From NCBI RefSeq assembly GCF_001552735.1, contig NZ_BCRT01000006.1, forward strand, positions 1 through 64,000: a stretch of DNA of 64,000 nucleotides, given 5' to 3'. The position numbers and the translations under genes were made by a program. A model generated the notes under the pieces. That model was not told the DNA's origin and made no database searches. It saw nothing but the letters and a program-made list of their open reading frames with translations. This DNA comes from Sanguibacter suarezii NBRC 16159 (GTDB lineage: Bacteria > Actinomycetota > Actinomycetes > Actinomycetales > Cellulomonadaceae). Of the stretch, positions 11,401 to 21,115 are shown piece by piece. How positions within the stretch are numbered: position 1 is the stretch's first letter; the number at the start of each line of letters is the position of its first letter.

Positions 11401-13376
11401 CGGTAGTTCCTCTTCTGCAGCGGGACGGCGTCGAAGGTCAGCGGCTCGTGGTGGCGCACGAAGGTCCCGTCGCCGGGCACCTCCCAGGCGGAGACGAAGG
11501 CCCACAGGTCGTCGTCGCGCGCGGCTTCACCATCGACGGAGTGCTCCCCGCGGAAGTGCGCACCGCAGGACTCCTCCCGGTCGAGGGCGTCGATGCACAT
11601 GAGCTCGGCGAGCTCGAGGTAGTCGGCCACCCGGCCGGCCTTCTCCAGCTCCTGGTTGAGGTGGTCCCCGGTCCCGGCTACCCGCAGCTCGGCCCAGAAC
11701 CGCCCGCGCAGCTCGCGGATCGAGGCGATCGCCGTGGTCAGCGTCTCCGCGGTGCGGTGCACCCCGCAGCCGGCGTAGAGGATGTCGCCGAGCAGGCGGT
11801 GGAAGTACGTGGGGCCGTGCTCGCCGTCGGCGGCGAGCAGTGCCTCGGTGCGCGTCTGCGCACGCTCGAGGGCCTCGAGAACGGCGGGTGCGTCGTCGGG
11901 CAGGCGGGGGGTGCCGAGCAAGGGGGCGAGGTAGTTGGGGATGGAGTAGGGGAGGGTGAACCACCCGTCCACGCAGGCCGAGAGCAGCGAGTTCGCGCCG
12001 AGGCGGTTGGCGCCGTGGTAGCCCCAGCCGGCCTCTCCGCCGACGAACAGCCCGGGGATGGAGGTCATCTGGTCGTAGTCGGACCACAGCCCGCCCATGG
12101 TGAAGTGTGCCCCGGGCGCGATGCGCATCGGCACGGTGTACGGGTCCTCGCCGGTCGCGTGGGTGTACATCTCGAAGAGGTTCCCGTAGCGCTCGGCGAT
12201 CGTCTTCTTCCCCAGCCGCGCGATCGCGTCGCGGAAGTCGAGGTACACGCTGTTCTTCAACGGCCCGACGCCGCGGCCCGCCACGATCTGCTCGCTCGCG
12301 TTGCGCGAGGCGACGTCGCGCGGGGTGAGGTTGCCAAACGTCGGGTAGCGCCGCTCGAGGTAGTAGTCGCGCTCGTCCTCGGGGATGTCCCCGGGAGCGC
12401 GCTCGTCGCCGGGGGTGAGCGGCACCCAGATGCGCCCGTCGTTGCGCAGCGACTCGCTCATGAGGATCGTCTTGGACTGCCAGCGTGAGCTCACCGGCAG
12501 CGCGGTGGGGTGGAACTGGATGAAGGACGGCGAGGCGAAGTGCGCCCCGCGCTGGGCTGCGCGCCAGGCGGCGGAGGCGTTGGAGTTCTTGGCGAGGGTG
12601 GAGAAGTAGAAGACGTTCCCGTACCCGCCGGTGGCCAGCACGACGGCGTCGGCGGTGTGGGCGGTGATCTCGCCGGTGAGCAGGTTGCGCATGATGACGC
12701 CGCGGGCGCGGCCGTCCTCGACGATGAGGTCGAGCATCTCGTGGCGGGTGCGCAGGGTGATGCTTCCGGCGTCGACCTGGCGCAGGAGGGCCTGGGCGCT
12801 GGCGACCTGGAGCTGCTGGCCGGTTTGGCCGCGGGTGTAGTAGGTGCGTGAGACCTGCACGCCGCCGAAGGACCGGGTGGCCAGCGCGCCGCCGTACTCG
12901 CGGGCGAAGGGCGCGCCGATCGCGTTGAGGTGGTCGATGACCCGCACGGACTCCTCGCCGAGGCGGAAGGCGTCCGCCTCGCGGCCGCGGAAGTCCCCGC
13001 CCTTGACGGTGTCGGTGACGAAGCGCTCGATCGAGTCGTTGTCGACCTTGCGGGCCCGGGCGGCGTTGATGCCGCCCTGGGCGGCGACCGAGTGCGCCCG
13101 GCGCGGGGCGTCGTGATAGGTGAAGGAGTGCACGTCGTAGCCGAGCTCGCCGAGGGCCGCGGCGGCTCCCGACCCAGCCAGGCCGGTGCCCACGACAATG
13201 ACCTTGAACTTGCGGCGGTTGGCGGGGTTGACCAGCTTGTAGGCGAGCTTGCGCCGGGCCCAGGCGGTGGCCGGGGGACCGTCAGGCACGTGGCCGTCGA
13301 GCTCCTCGCCGCGGGTGACGCCGGGGACGAGCGACTCGGGGGTGACGTGGGTGGCGGGAAGGTCGGTGGTGGTCAT
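11397..13376 (-). CDS. sdhA: Succinate dehydrogenase flavoprotein subunit
   Basis: Catalytic subunit, 659 residues from ATG 13376, oxidising succinate to fumarate in the TCA cycle. The FAD-binding Rossmann motif is VVGTGLAGSGAAAALGELG. The covalent-flavin His is in AHSVAAQGGINAA. Active-site regions include SFIQFHPTALP and HGANRLGANSLLSACVDG near the C-terminal third. Length fits the family. The start overlaps the sdhC stop and the end overlaps the sdhB start, giving tight coupling. Upstream in-frame starts lie inside sdhC and give arginine-rich sequence, so they were rejected. Confidence 0.95.
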   Translation of the reverse strand: MTTTDLPATHVTPESLVPGVTRGEELDGHVPDGPPATAWARRKLAYKLVNPANRRKFKVIVVGTGLAGSGAAAALGELGYDVHSFTYHDAPRRAHSVAAQGGINAARARKVDNDSIERFVTDTVKGGDFRGREADAFRLGEESVRVIDHLNAIGAPFAREYGGALATRSFGGVQVSRTYYTRGQTGQQLQVASAQALLRQVDAGSITLRTRHEMLDLIVEDGRARGVIMRNLLTGEITAHTADAVVLATGGYGNVFYFSTLAKNSNASAAWRAAQRGAHFASPSFIQFHPTALPVSSRWQSKTILMSESLRNDGRIWVPLTPGDERAPGDIPEDERDYYLERRYPTFGNLTPRDVASRNASEQIVAGRGVGPLKNSVYLDFRDAIARLGKKTIAERYGNLFEMYTHATGEDPYTVPMRIAPGAHFTMGGLWSDYDQMTSIPGLFVGGEAGWGYHGANRLGANSLLSACVDGWFTLPYSIPNYLAPLLGTPRLPDDAPAVLEALERAQTRTEALLAADGEHGPTYFHRLLGDILYAGCGVHRTAETLTTAIASIRELRGRFWAELRVAGTGDHLNQELEKAGRVADYLELAELMCIDALDREESCGAHFRGEHSVDGEAARDDDLWAFVSAWEVPGDGTFVRHHEPLTFDAVPLQKRNYR

Positions 13377-14203
13377 TTCACGACTCCGGTCAGCACGGCC
13401 ACAGGGATGAGGATGTTGCCGAGCAGGATGGCCAGGGCCAGCGCGCCGCCGGCGGCGAAGGCCACCGCGCGGGTGCGCCGCCCGGTCATGCCGAGGTCGT
13501 GCACGACGGTGACCAGGCCGTGGGCCAGGTGCAGGAACAGGGTGAGCAGCGCGACGATGTAGAACGCCGCCGCGGCTGGGCGCTGGAAGCTCGCGACGAG
13601 GTTCTGGTAGGCGAAGGAGGCTTCTGTGGTGCCGGCCGTGTAGCTGGCCGGGGCGACGCCGGGGGTGCCCACGGTGAGGTCCAGCAGGTGGAAGACGATG
13701 AAGGCGAACAGCACGATCCCGGTGACGAGCATGTTCCGCCCGGCGAAGGTCTTGAGCGGCAGGCGCTTGCGGGGGACCCTGCCACGGGACCTGCGGGCGC
13801 GCTGCTTGAGCAGGACCGCGGCGACGACGTGGGCGACGAGGGAGATGCTCAGCACGACCCGCAGGATCCACAGCACGCCGTTCCACGGCAGGAAGGGTTC
13901 GAGGATCGTGTGCAGCCAGTGCGCGTACTCGTTGAAGTGCTCAGCCCCGGTGAACACCTTGAGGTTGCCGAACATGTGGACCAGCAGGAACAGCGCGAAG
14001 ATCGTGCCGGTGACGGCCATGACCAGCTTGAGCACCCAGGACGGGACCGTGGGGGCTGTGCGGACGCGGGTGTCGGTGACCCGTCCGGCGGCCAGGGCCG
14101 CGGGCTCGGCGCCGGGGAGGGTGGCGCGGCCCTGCGGCGTCGGCTCCGGCGTCGGCGCGGTGGTGGTCGCGGCCTGCGGGCCGGGGCTGACTGGGGAAGG
14201 CAT
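13373..14203 (-). CDS. sdhC: Succinate dehydrogenase cytochrome b subunit
   Basis: Membrane anchor of complex II, 276 residues, of the five-helix cytochrome b558 type that needs no SdhD. A Pro/Thr/Ala-rich N-terminal extension of about 50 residues precedes helices at roughly 57-77, 105-128, 155-178, 213-235 and 245-268. Candidate haem-ligand histidines are in FLLVHMFGN, VAHVVAAV, IVFHLLDL and FLHLAHGL. It is the first gene of the operon, so the promoter must lie in the gap above 14203. Single-anchor complexes of this type usually work with menaquinone. Confidence 0.92.
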   Translation of the reverse strand: MPSPVSPGPQAATTTAPTPEPTPQGRATLPGAEPAALAAGRVTDTRVRTAPTVPSWVLKLVMAVTGTIFALFLLVHMFGNLKVFTGAEHFNEYAHWLHTILEPFLPWNGVLWILRVVLSISLVAHVVAAVLLKQRARRSRGRVPRKRLPLKTFAGRNMLVTGIVLFAFIVFHLLDLTVGTPGVAPASYTAGTTEASFAYQNLVASFQRPAAAAFYIVALLTLFLHLAHGLVTVVHDLGMTGRRTRAVAFAAGGALALAILLGNILIPVAVLTGVVK

Positions 14204-14224
14204 GGGCGTCCCTGGGTAGCTGCG

Positions 14225-14250
14225 TGTGACGCAGTGTGGTGCGCGTCACA
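14225..14250. promoter_or_regulatory. Inverted repeat upstream of sdhC
   Basis: TGTGACGC (14225-14232) and GCGTCACA (14243-14250) are perfect inverted arms ten bases apart, 22 bp before the sdhC start. The half-sites resemble CRP/FNR-family sites, but the spacing is ten bases too long for that consensus. A transcription factor site or an mRNA leader hairpin is possible. Confidence 0.4.
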
Positions 14251-14297
14251 TGGAGCGTAGGGGTGAGAAATGCGGCGCCACTAGGACTTCCATCCCG

Positions 14298-14328
14298 GGG
14301 TGGTGTCAGAAAACCGGGTGGTGTCAGA
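14298..14328. repeat. 13-bp direct repeat, 18-bp period
   Basis: GGGTGGTGTCAGA occurs at 14298-14310 and 14316-14328 in the gap between the sdhC start and the AraC-family stop. It might be a regulator binding pair for sdh or a remnant of a mobile-element end; nothing else in the gap decides between these. Confidence 0.35.
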
Positions 14329-14363
14329 TCATCTGCCGGGTCGTGAGAGTGCCTCGCACGGCC

Positions 14364-15230
14364 TCACCCCTTGTGCTGGGCTCGGTAGTTCGTGGGGTTG
14401 AGGCCGTGCAGGCGTCGGAACTGTCGTGAGAAGTAGAGCGGGTCGCTGTACCCGACCAGCGCCGCGACCTCGCTGATGGTCAAGGTCGTGGTGTCCAGCA
14501 GGGACCGGGCGCGAGCCATCTTGAGCGAGATGTGGAAGGCGGTGACCCCGCCGCCGGTGGTGCGGCGGAAGAGGGCACTGAGGTGGGACGGAGAGAGGTT
14601 GACCAGGGCGGCCAGCTCTGACACCTGCACCGAGGAGTCGATCCGCTGACCGAGATAGCGGATGGCGCGCTCGACCGGTGTGTCCGTCTCGGGCAGCACC
14701 CGGTCGACGGCGATCTGCGCGATGAGGTGCCAGGCGATGCCGGTCGCCGCCAACAGGTGGGCGGGCGTCTGGCCCTGCTCGAGGGTGGCGATGAGCTCGT
14801 CGAACTGCGCGGTGACCCGGTCGAGGGAGCGCAGGGAGATGGGCGCGACGTGCTCGCTGCCCAGCGCCTCGGCGACGTCACGCAGGTCGGTGCCGCGGAA
14901 GTGGCACCACCAGATCGTCCATGGGTGCTCGGCGGAGCTGCCGTAGGAGTGCGGGGTGTGCGCGGGGATCAGCACGCAGGTCGATGCTCTGACGCTCACC
15001 CGTTCTCCGGCGACGTCCACCCATCCCCCGCCGGAGATGCAGAGCATGAGGATCGCCTCCGCCCCGCCCCGCGGGCGTGTGCGCAGATGGCCGCGGGCTG
15101 CAGGGAAGTACCCCGCGTCGGTGACCACGAGCCGGCGCGTGACAGCGCGCTGCGCAGCGGCCTCGACAGCAGGCCCCGGCACGACGCAGAGCCGCTGGTC
15201 CGCGAAGCCGTCCTTCCGCGCTTCGGTCAC
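14364..15230 (-). CDS. AraC family transcriptional regulator
   Basis: A 288-residue activator-type regulator from GTG 15230, with GGGAG five bases upstream. The N-terminal half is a cupin-like sensing domain (LIPAHTPHSYGSS, TIWWCHFRG), as in arabinose- or melibiose-type regulators. The last 100 residues hold two helix-turn-helix units (VSELAALVNLSPSHLSALFR and ISEVAALVGYSDPLYFSRQFR). It is divergent from the DUF5107/GH35/cellulase-like operon with only 78 bp between starts. It very probably controls that operon in response to a sugar. Two CTGACC copies 12 bp apart (15255 and 15267) lie in the gap. Confidence 0.9.
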   Translation of the reverse strand: MTEARKDGFADQRLCVVPGPAVEAAAQRAVTRRLVVTDAGYFPAARGHLRTRPRGGAEAILMLCISGGGWVDVAGERVSVRASTCVLIPAHTPHSYGSSAEHPWTIWWCHFRGTDLRDVAEALGSEHVAPISLRSLDRVTAQFDELIATLEQGQTPAHLLAATGIAWHLIAQIAVDRVLPETDTPVERAIRYLGQRIDSSVQVSELAALVNLSPSHLSALFRRTTGGGVTAFHISLKMARARSLLDTTTLTISEVAALVGYSDPLYFSRQFRRLHGLNPTNYRAQHKG

Positions 15231-15308
15231 AGCGCTCCCGTCGTTTCGTCCATGCTGACCATCGGTCTGACCCTATGACACCCTCAGCCGGAAACCTAGC
15301 CTGGGGAC

Positions 15309-18300
15309 ATGACCGCAACGACGCCACGCAACGCAACGACGCCACGCAACGCAACGACGCCGCGCACGACACCGACGCGCATCACCCTCCCCGAACCCCC
15401 CGCGAGCGAACGCCTCCGCCTGGAGCAGGGCGGTGTGGCCTGCTGGGTCGAGGACGTGGACATCGCGACCTACGAGCCCGCGGCGCCGGACGAGTTCCCG
15501 ATGTTCTTCGACCAGCGTGTCTACCAAGGCTCCGACGGCCGGATCTACCCGCTGCCCTTCGTCGACAGCATCGCCCGCCAGCCGGTGGTGCGCCCGTGGC
15601 GGGCCGTCCACCTGGAGAACCGGTGGATCCGGCTCATGCTCCTGCCAGACCTCGGTGGCCGGATCCACATCGGTTACGACAAGACCCGCGACTACGACTT
15701 CCTCTACCGCAACAACGTCATCAAGCCGGCTCTGGTCGGGGTGGGCGGGCCGTGGATCTCCGGTGGTGTGGAGTTCAACTGGCCCCAGCACCACCGGCCC
15801 GGGACGTACCTGCCGATGGAGATCGAGATCGAGCGGTCCGACGACGGGTCGGTCACCGTGTGGCACGCCGACCTCGACCCGATGCAGCGGATGCGAGGCA
15901 CCCACGGGGTGCGCCTGCGCCCCTCGGAGGCGTCGATCGAGGTCGCCGCGAGGCTGCACAACCGCACCGAGGAGCCGCAGACCTTCCTGTGGTGGGCCAA
16001 CGTGGCGGCGGCCGCGCACGAGGACTACCAGGCGTTCTTCCCGACCGACGTCACCCACGTCGCTGACCACGCGCGCCGGGCGATCACCGCCTTCCCGGGC
16101 GCTGACCGTCCCTACTACGGGGTGGACTACCCGGCCCTGGCCGCCGAGCGTCCCGGCGCAGACCAGATCGACCGGTACTCCAGCATCCTGGTCCCCACGT
16201 CGTACATGGTCACCGACACCCAGGACGAGTTCTTCGGCGGGTACGACCACCGCGCCGGCGCGGGCTTTGTGCACTGGGCGGAGCGTGACATCGCCCCCGG
16301 CAAGAAGCAGTGGACCTGGGGCGACGGCGAGATCGGCCGGGCCTGGGACCGCCAGCTCACCGACGACGACGGCCCCTACGTCGAGCTCATGGCCGGTGTC
16401 TTCACCGACAACCAGCCCGACTTCAGCTACCTGGCGCCGGGGGAGACCCGCACCTTCAGCCAGTTCTGGTACCCGATCCAGGACATCGGCATCGTCCACC
16501 AGGCCAGCCGCGAGGCGGCGCTGTCCGTCGAGGTGGATTCGGGGCGCGGGCGGGTCGGCCTCAGCGTGGTGCGGGCGGCCCGGGTCCGCGTGCGGGTGCT
16601 GCACGACGGCGACGTCGTCCACGACCACGAGGTGGATGTCGCCCCTGGTCAGCCCTACCTCGGGGAGTTCGAGGTGCCGGGCGCCGCCACGCGTGCCGAC
16701 GTCGTGGTCGAGGCCACCGAGCGGACCGAGAGCGCCGAGCCGACCGAGCCCACCGAGCCCACCGCAGACGACCGGCTCCTCGTCGCCTGGCAGGCGCATC
16801 CGGTGACGGACGTCGAGCCGTGGCTCGCCACCGCACCGCCCCTGCCCGAGGACATCACCGCGGTCGACGAGCTGCTCCTGACGGCCCAGCACCTTATTCA
16901 GTACCGCCACCCCTCGCGCTCCCCGCGCCCCTACCTCGAGCGGGTGCTGGCGATCGACGCGCAGGACTCCCGCGCCCACCTCGCCCTGGCCGAGCTCGAC
17001 CACGGCGTGGGCCGCTACGACCAGGCGATGGAGCACCTCGACGCCGCTGCGGCGCGCATCACCCACCGCAACCTCAACCCGCGCACGGGAGACCTGCACT
17101 ACCGCCGGGGCCTGACGCTGGAGCGGCTGGGCCGCCGCGCGGACGCCGCGGCGGCCTTCGTCAAGGCCACCTGGGATGCGGCCTTCGCCGTGGCGGGCCG
17201 GCTCGGCGCCGCCCGCATCTCGCTGCTCGACGGCGACGCCGCGGTCGCGCTGGCCCACCTCGACCAGGCCGTGGCGATCGACGGGCACAACCCGACCGCC
17301 CGTGCCCTGCGCGTGCTGGCCCTGCGCCGTCTTGGCGAGGAGGACACGGCGGACCGGGCCTTGCAGGAGGCTCTGGCCGCCGATCCGCTCGATCCGCTGC
17401 TGCGCGCCGTCGACGGGTCCTTCGAGACGGCCGACAGCACGGCCTATCTCACGATCGCTCACGAGCTCACGCGAGTTGGCGAGCACGACCTCGCCGTGGA
17501 GTGGGCTGATCGCGCGATCACCGCGGGCGCGTCCGTCTTCGGCAATCCCGGGCCGGTGGCGCACTATCTGCGAGCGCGGATCCACGCCGAGCGCGGGGAC
17601 CACGAGGCCGCCGCCCGGGAGATCCGGTACGCCGGAGCCGTGGACCGGCGGTACGCCTTCCCGGCCGGGCTGGACGACCTGGACGTGCTCACCTGGGCCT
17701 GCGGCCAGGGGGAGGCGGAGACCGGGAGGGACCGCACGGCGCTGGGCCTGCTGGGGAGCCTGCTGATGGGTGCTCGTCGCACCGAGGACGCGCGGATCGT
17801 CCTGGTCGAGGCCGTGGACGCCGGCAGCCGTGACCCCGTTGTGCTGCGCAACGCGGCGATCGCCGTGGTGAACACGATGGGTGACCTCGAGGTCGCGGAC
17901 GGTTACCTGGAGACGGCGATCGCGACCGTGGGTCCGCTGGGGCGTCTGGTGTTCGAGCGCGACCAGCTCGCGCGGCTGCGCGGTCTGGGTAGCGCCCAGC
18001 GTCTGTCTGACCTTGAGGGATCGGGTTGCGACCTCCTCGAGCGAGACGACCTGACCATCGCCTATCTCGGTCTGCTGCTGGACGTCGATCGTGTCGAGGA
18101 GGCGATGACCATCCTGGAGACCCGCGAGTTCCAGCCCTTCGAAGGTGGCGAAGGCAAGGTCATCGCGGCCTTCGACCGCGCGAGCATCGCGGCCTCGGCC
18201 CTCCTGCTGGCCTCCGACCCACGCGCCGCGGCGCAGCTGCTCGATGCCGGGACGACCACGCCGCTCAACCTCGGTGAAGGCCGCCACCCGGGTGACCCGC

Positions 18301-18692
18301 AGGCGGCCCGGCTCGTCGCCGCCGGGGACGCGCACGCCGCCGCGGGGGACCTGGTGACCGCCGCGTCCCGGTGGCGCCAGGCCCGCGACGGAGGTGGCGT
18401 GCACGCCGTCGACCCGCGCCCGGCCCGCCAGGACGACTTCTGGATCGGGTTGGCGCACTGCCGGTTGGGTGAGCTCGCGGCGGCGTCCCGCGTCTGGGCC
18501 GCTCTGGAGGAGACGGCGGACGCGCTGGAGCGAGCGCCCATGGCACCCGACTACTTCGCGACCTCCCTGCCGGAGATGCTGGTGTTCTCGGTCGAGGACC
18601 GGGTGGGCAGGCAGCGTGAGGTCGACGCGCTGCGCACCGCGGCCACCGCCGGACGAGCGCTGCAGGCGCTGTCGAGCGAGGATGCCCGATGA
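15309..18692 (+). CDS. DUF5107 and TPR domain protein, glycan-operon type
   Basis: A 1127-residue protein. Residues 30-400 form a DUF5107 domain, a beta-rich fold related to aldose epimerase-like carbohydrate-binding modules, with LPDLGGRIHIGYDK and GGVEFNWPQHHRPGTY. Residues 500-1100 are TPR-like helical repeats. DUF5107 proteins sit beside glycoside hydrolases in many bacteria, but no activity is established. No signal peptide is seen, so it is probably cytoplasmic. The N-terminus contains three 18-bp tandem units (15315-15368) encoding a six-residue repeat. It is the first gene of the operon facing the AraC regulator. Start ATG 15309 follows GGGG. Confidence 0.85.
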   Translation: MTATTPRNATTPRNATTPRTTPTRITLPEPPASERLRLEQGGVACWVEDVDIATYEPAAPDEFPMFFDQRVYQGSDGRIYPLPFVDSIARQPVVRPWRAVHLENRWIRLMLLPDLGGRIHIGYDKTRDYDFLYRNNVIKPALVGVGGPWISGGVEFNWPQHHRPGTYLPMEIEIERSDDGSVTVWHADLDPMQRMRGTHGVRLRPSEASIEVAARLHNRTEEPQTFLWWANVAAAAHEDYQAFFPTDVTHVADHARRAITAFPGADRPYYGVDYPALAAERPGADQIDRYSSILVPTSYMVTDTQDEFFGGYDHRAGAGFVHWAERDIAPGKKQWTWGDGEIGRAWDRQLTDDDGPYVELMAGVFTDNQPDFSYLAPGETRTFSQFWYPIQDIGIVHQASREAALSVEVDSGRGRVGLSVVRAARVRVRVLHDGDVVHDHEVDVAPGQPYLGEFEVPGAATRADVVVEATERTESAEPTEPTEPTADDRLLVAWQAHPVTDVEPWLATAPPLPEDITAVDELLLTAQHLIQYRHPSRSPRPYLERVLAIDAQDSRAHLALAELDHGVGRYDQAMEHLDAAAARITHRNLNPRTGDLHYRRGLTLERLGRRADAAAAFVKATWDAAFAVAGRLGAARISLLDGDAAVALAHLDQAVAIDGHNPTARALRVLALRRLGEEDTADRALQEALAADPLDPLLRAVDGSFETADSTAYLTIAHELTRVGEHDLAVEWADRAITAGASVFGNPGPVAHYLRARIHAERGDHEAAAREIRYAGAVDRRYAFPAGLDDLDVLTWACGQGEAETGRDRTALGLLGSLLMGARRTEDARIVLVEAVDAGSRDPVVLRNAAIAVVNTMGDLEVADGYLETAIATVGPLGRLVFERDQLARLRGLGSAQRLSDLEGSGCDLLERDDLTIAYLGLLLDVDRVEEAMTILETREFQPFEGGEGKVIAAFDRASIAASALLLASDPRAAAQLLDAGTTTPLNLGEGRHPGDPQAARLVAAGDAHAAAGDLVTAASRWRQARDGGGVHAVDPRPARQDDFWIGLAHCRLGELAAASRVWAALEETADALERAPMAPDYFATSLPEMLVFSVEDRVGRQREVDALRTAATAGRALQALSSEDAR
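15315..15368 (+). repeat. 18-bp tandem repeat x3 at 5' end of DUF5107 gene
   Basis: Three consecutive 18-bp units beginning GCAACGACGCC (15315, 15333, 15351) lie in frame and encode ATTPRN-type hexapeptides directly after the start codon. The last unit has diverged. Copy number could vary by slippage without breaking the frame. Confidence 0.75.
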
Positions 18693-18763
18693 CCGCGTCC
18701 CTGCGACCAGCACAGATGCTGCACGATGGTGCACGTCCGACCGACATCGATCAAGGAGTTCAG

Positions 18764-21115
18764 GTGCTGCGCGACGACCCCACCCTGCGTGAGGATCCCA
18801 CCCTGCGTGAGGACCCCACCCTGCGGGTGAGCCACCAGCCGTGGGAGGCGCCCGCCGTGACTGCGGCGATGACCAGCGCGCAGGACGCGAGCCCGCGCCT
18901 GGCGGTCACCTCCCACGCCATCGTGCGGGACGGCGTCGGGTGGGTCCCGGTCTCCGGGGAGATCCACTACTCCCGGGTGCCGCGCTCGCGGTGGCGTGAA
19001 CGCCTGCAGCTCATGAAGGCGGGCGGCATCGACGTGGTGTCCACCTACCTCATCTGGATCCACCACCAGCCCTCACCTGGCCCGGCGCGCTTCGACGGCA
19101 ACCTCGACGTCGCGGCCTTCGTGCGGTTGTGCCAGGAGCTGGACCTCGACGTCGTCCTGCGCATCGGCCCGTGGTGCCACGGCGAGGTGCGCAACGGCGG
19201 GTTCCCCGACTGGGTGCAGGGTGCCCCCGTCGCTCACCGGACCGACGAGCCGGCGTACCTGGCGCTGGTCCAGCCCTGGTTCGACGCCCTCGGCGAGCAG
19301 GTCGCCGCCCTCTGCGGACCAGACGGACCCGTGGTGGGCATCCAGGTGGAGAACGAGCTGTACGACCAGCCCGGCCACCTGCGCACCCTCAAGCAGATGG
19401 CCCGGGCTGCTGGTCTGCGAGCCCCCCTGTGGACGGCGACGGCCTGGGGCGGGGCGCAGCTGCCGCCGGAGGAGTTCTTCCCGCTGTACTCCGGGTACGG
19501 CGACGGGTTCTGGGTGGACGCCGAGGCGGCGTGGGAGCCCACCTTCCGCTCGCACTTCTTCTTCTCCCACGAGTGGGACGACCCGGGCGTCGGGGCGGAC
19601 GTCCGGGGTGTCACGGCGGGCGAGATCGAGACCGCTCCTCGGGATGCCTCCTTCCCGCCGGCGACCTGCGAGCTGGGCGGTGGGATGGCCACGACCTACC
19701 ACCGCCGGCCGGTCCCCACCGCAGCGGACATCGCGGCGGTCGGCAACGCCAAGATCGGCAGCGGCTCGGCCTGGCAGGGCTATTACATGTACGCGGGCGG
19801 GATCAACCCCGGCGGGGAGTTCCAGGAGTCGCACGTCACCGGGTACCCCAACGACCTGCCGCGCTTCGACTACGACTTCCACGCCGCGGTCGGAGCCGCC
19901 GGCCAGCTCAACCCCAGCCACGCCGCGCTGCGCCGCCAGCACGCCTTCTTGCGTGCCTTCGGCCCTCAGCTCGCGGACATGCCATCGAGCCTGCCCGACG
20001 TACTGCCCCAGGGCGTCGAGGACTCCGCGACCCTGCGCTGGGCCATCCGCAGCGACGGGACCAGCGGGTTCGTCGTCATCGGGTGGCATCAACCGCACGT
20101 GCCGCTGCCTGACCTGCCCGGGGTGCGCCTCGAGCTCGACCTGGTGGACCACACCCGGCGGATCGGTCCGGTCGACGTGCCCGCCGGGTCCATCGCGCGG
20201 TGGCCCTTCGGCCTGCGCCTGGGCGGGGTCACCGTGGGGTGGGCGACGGCCTCCGCGCTGACCCTCCTGGACGAGACGACCCTCGTGCTCGTCGCCGAGG
20301 CCGGGGTCCACGCGGACATCAGCATCGACGGTCAGGCCGTCGTGCGCGGCGGCACCGAGATCGCGCCCGGCGTGCACCGGGTGGACCGGGAGGCCGGTGG
20401 CGTCCTGGAGGTCGAGGCGGCCGGCTCGCGTGCCACCGTCGTCGTGATCGGCTCGCGCGACGCCGACCGGGCGTGGGTGCTGGACACCCCCGCCGGCCGG
20501 GTGCTCGCCCTCTCGCAGGCTCCGCTGTGGGCCGAGGGTGACGCCCTCGTCTCCCGCGCGGCGGCCGCCCCGCACGTGCAGATCTACCGCGACGGCTGGC
20601 GCACCCTGGACCTCGTGCCCGACGCCGACGCCGCGCCGCAGCCCGCGACCCGGCTCACCACGACGCTCGAGCGCGCCGCAGGCGAGGTGCCCGCGGGGTA
20701 CGGCGCCTCCCAGGGGCGGGCCTCCGCCCCGGACTCCACCACCCTCACGGACCTCGCGGCGCACTTCCAGGTCGCGACCGTCGCAGAGCAGTCCGGTGAG
20801 GGCGACCACCGGATCCTCCGCGTCACCTGGGCCGGGGACGTGGCCCAGCTCCTGGTCGACGACGAGGTGGTCGGCGACCGCTTCTGGGACGGGACGCCGT
20901 GGGACATCGACCTCGACGTCCTGCCGGGTGCGGAGGGTGCGCGGGTGAGCCTGCGCATCCTGCCGCTGCACCCCGACGCGGCAGTCTGGCTCCCGGCGGA
21001 CGCCATGGGCCGCCGGCGCGCCACCCAAGGGCCGCTGTGCGCGCTGGACAGCGTCACCCTCACCCGCACGACGCTGTGGCGGGCCCCCACCCCCTCCGAG
21101 GAGACGACCGCATGA
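18764..21115 (+). CDS. Beta-galactosidase, glycoside hydrolase family 35
   Basis: A 783-residue GH35-type enzyme that would release terminal beta-linked galactose from oligosaccharides. The TIM barrel opens with VSGEIHYSRVPRSRWRERL. The acid/base Glu is in GIQVENELYDQ and the probable nucleophile Glu is in CELGGGM. Beta-sandwich domains follow after residue 330. I chose GTG 18764 because AAGGAG sits five bases upstream. ATG 18689, overlapping the previous stop, is the alternative and adds 25 residues. Three 18-bp units after the start encode DPTLRE repeats. No signal peptide, so imported oligosaccharides are the likely substrate. Confidence 0.85.
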   Translation: MLRDDPTLREDPTLREDPTLRVSHQPWEAPAVTAAMTSAQDASPRLAVTSHAIVRDGVGWVPVSGEIHYSRVPRSRWRERLQLMKAGGIDVVSTYLIWIHHQPSPGPARFDGNLDVAAFVRLCQELDLDVVLRIGPWCHGEVRNGGFPDWVQGAPVAHRTDEPAYLALVQPWFDALGEQVAALCGPDGPVVGIQVENELYDQPGHLRTLKQMARAAGLRAPLWTATAWGGAQLPPEEFFPLYSGYGDGFWVDAEAAWEPTFRSHFFFSHEWDDPGVGADVRGVTAGEIETAPRDASFPPATCELGGGMATTYHRRPVPTAADIAAVGNAKIGSGSAWQGYYMYAGGINPGGEFQESHVTGYPNDLPRFDYDFHAAVGAAGQLNPSHAALRRQHAFLRAFGPQLADMPSSLPDVLPQGVEDSATLRWAIRSDGTSGFVVIGWHQPHVPLPDLPGVRLELDLVDHTRRIGPVDVPAGSIARWPFGLRLGGVTVGWATASALTLLDETTLVLVAEAGVHADISIDGQAVVRGGTEIAPGVHRVDREAGGVLEVEAAGSRATVVVIGSRDADRAWVLDTPAGRVLALSQAPLWAEGDALVSRAAAAPHVQIYRDGWRTLDLVPDADAAPQPATRLTTTLERAAGEVPAGYGASQGRASAPDSTTLTDLAAHFQVATVAEQSGEGDHRILRVTWAGDVAQLLVDDEVVGDRFWDGTPWDIDLDVLPGAEGARVSLRILPLHPDAAVWLPADAMGRRRATQGPLCALDSVTLTRTTLWRAPTPSEETTA
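18776..18829 (+). repeat. 18-bp tandem repeat x3 at 5' end of GH35 gene
   Basis: Three in-frame 18-bp units (18776, 18794, 18812) encode DPTLRE, DPTLRE and DPTLRV. The sequence is unrelated to the repeat in the preceding gene, but period, copy number and place just after the start codon are the same. Confidence 0.75.

Noticed and set aside
14225-14250. CRP/FNR-type site upstream of sdhC
   Set aside because: Half-sites match, but TGTGA and TCACA are 16 bases apart instead of six, so I kept it only as an inverted repeat.
14298-14328. Insertion-sequence end
   Set aside because: A GGTGTCAGA-like direct repeat suggested an IS remnant, but there is no inverted partner, target duplication or transposase fragment nearby.
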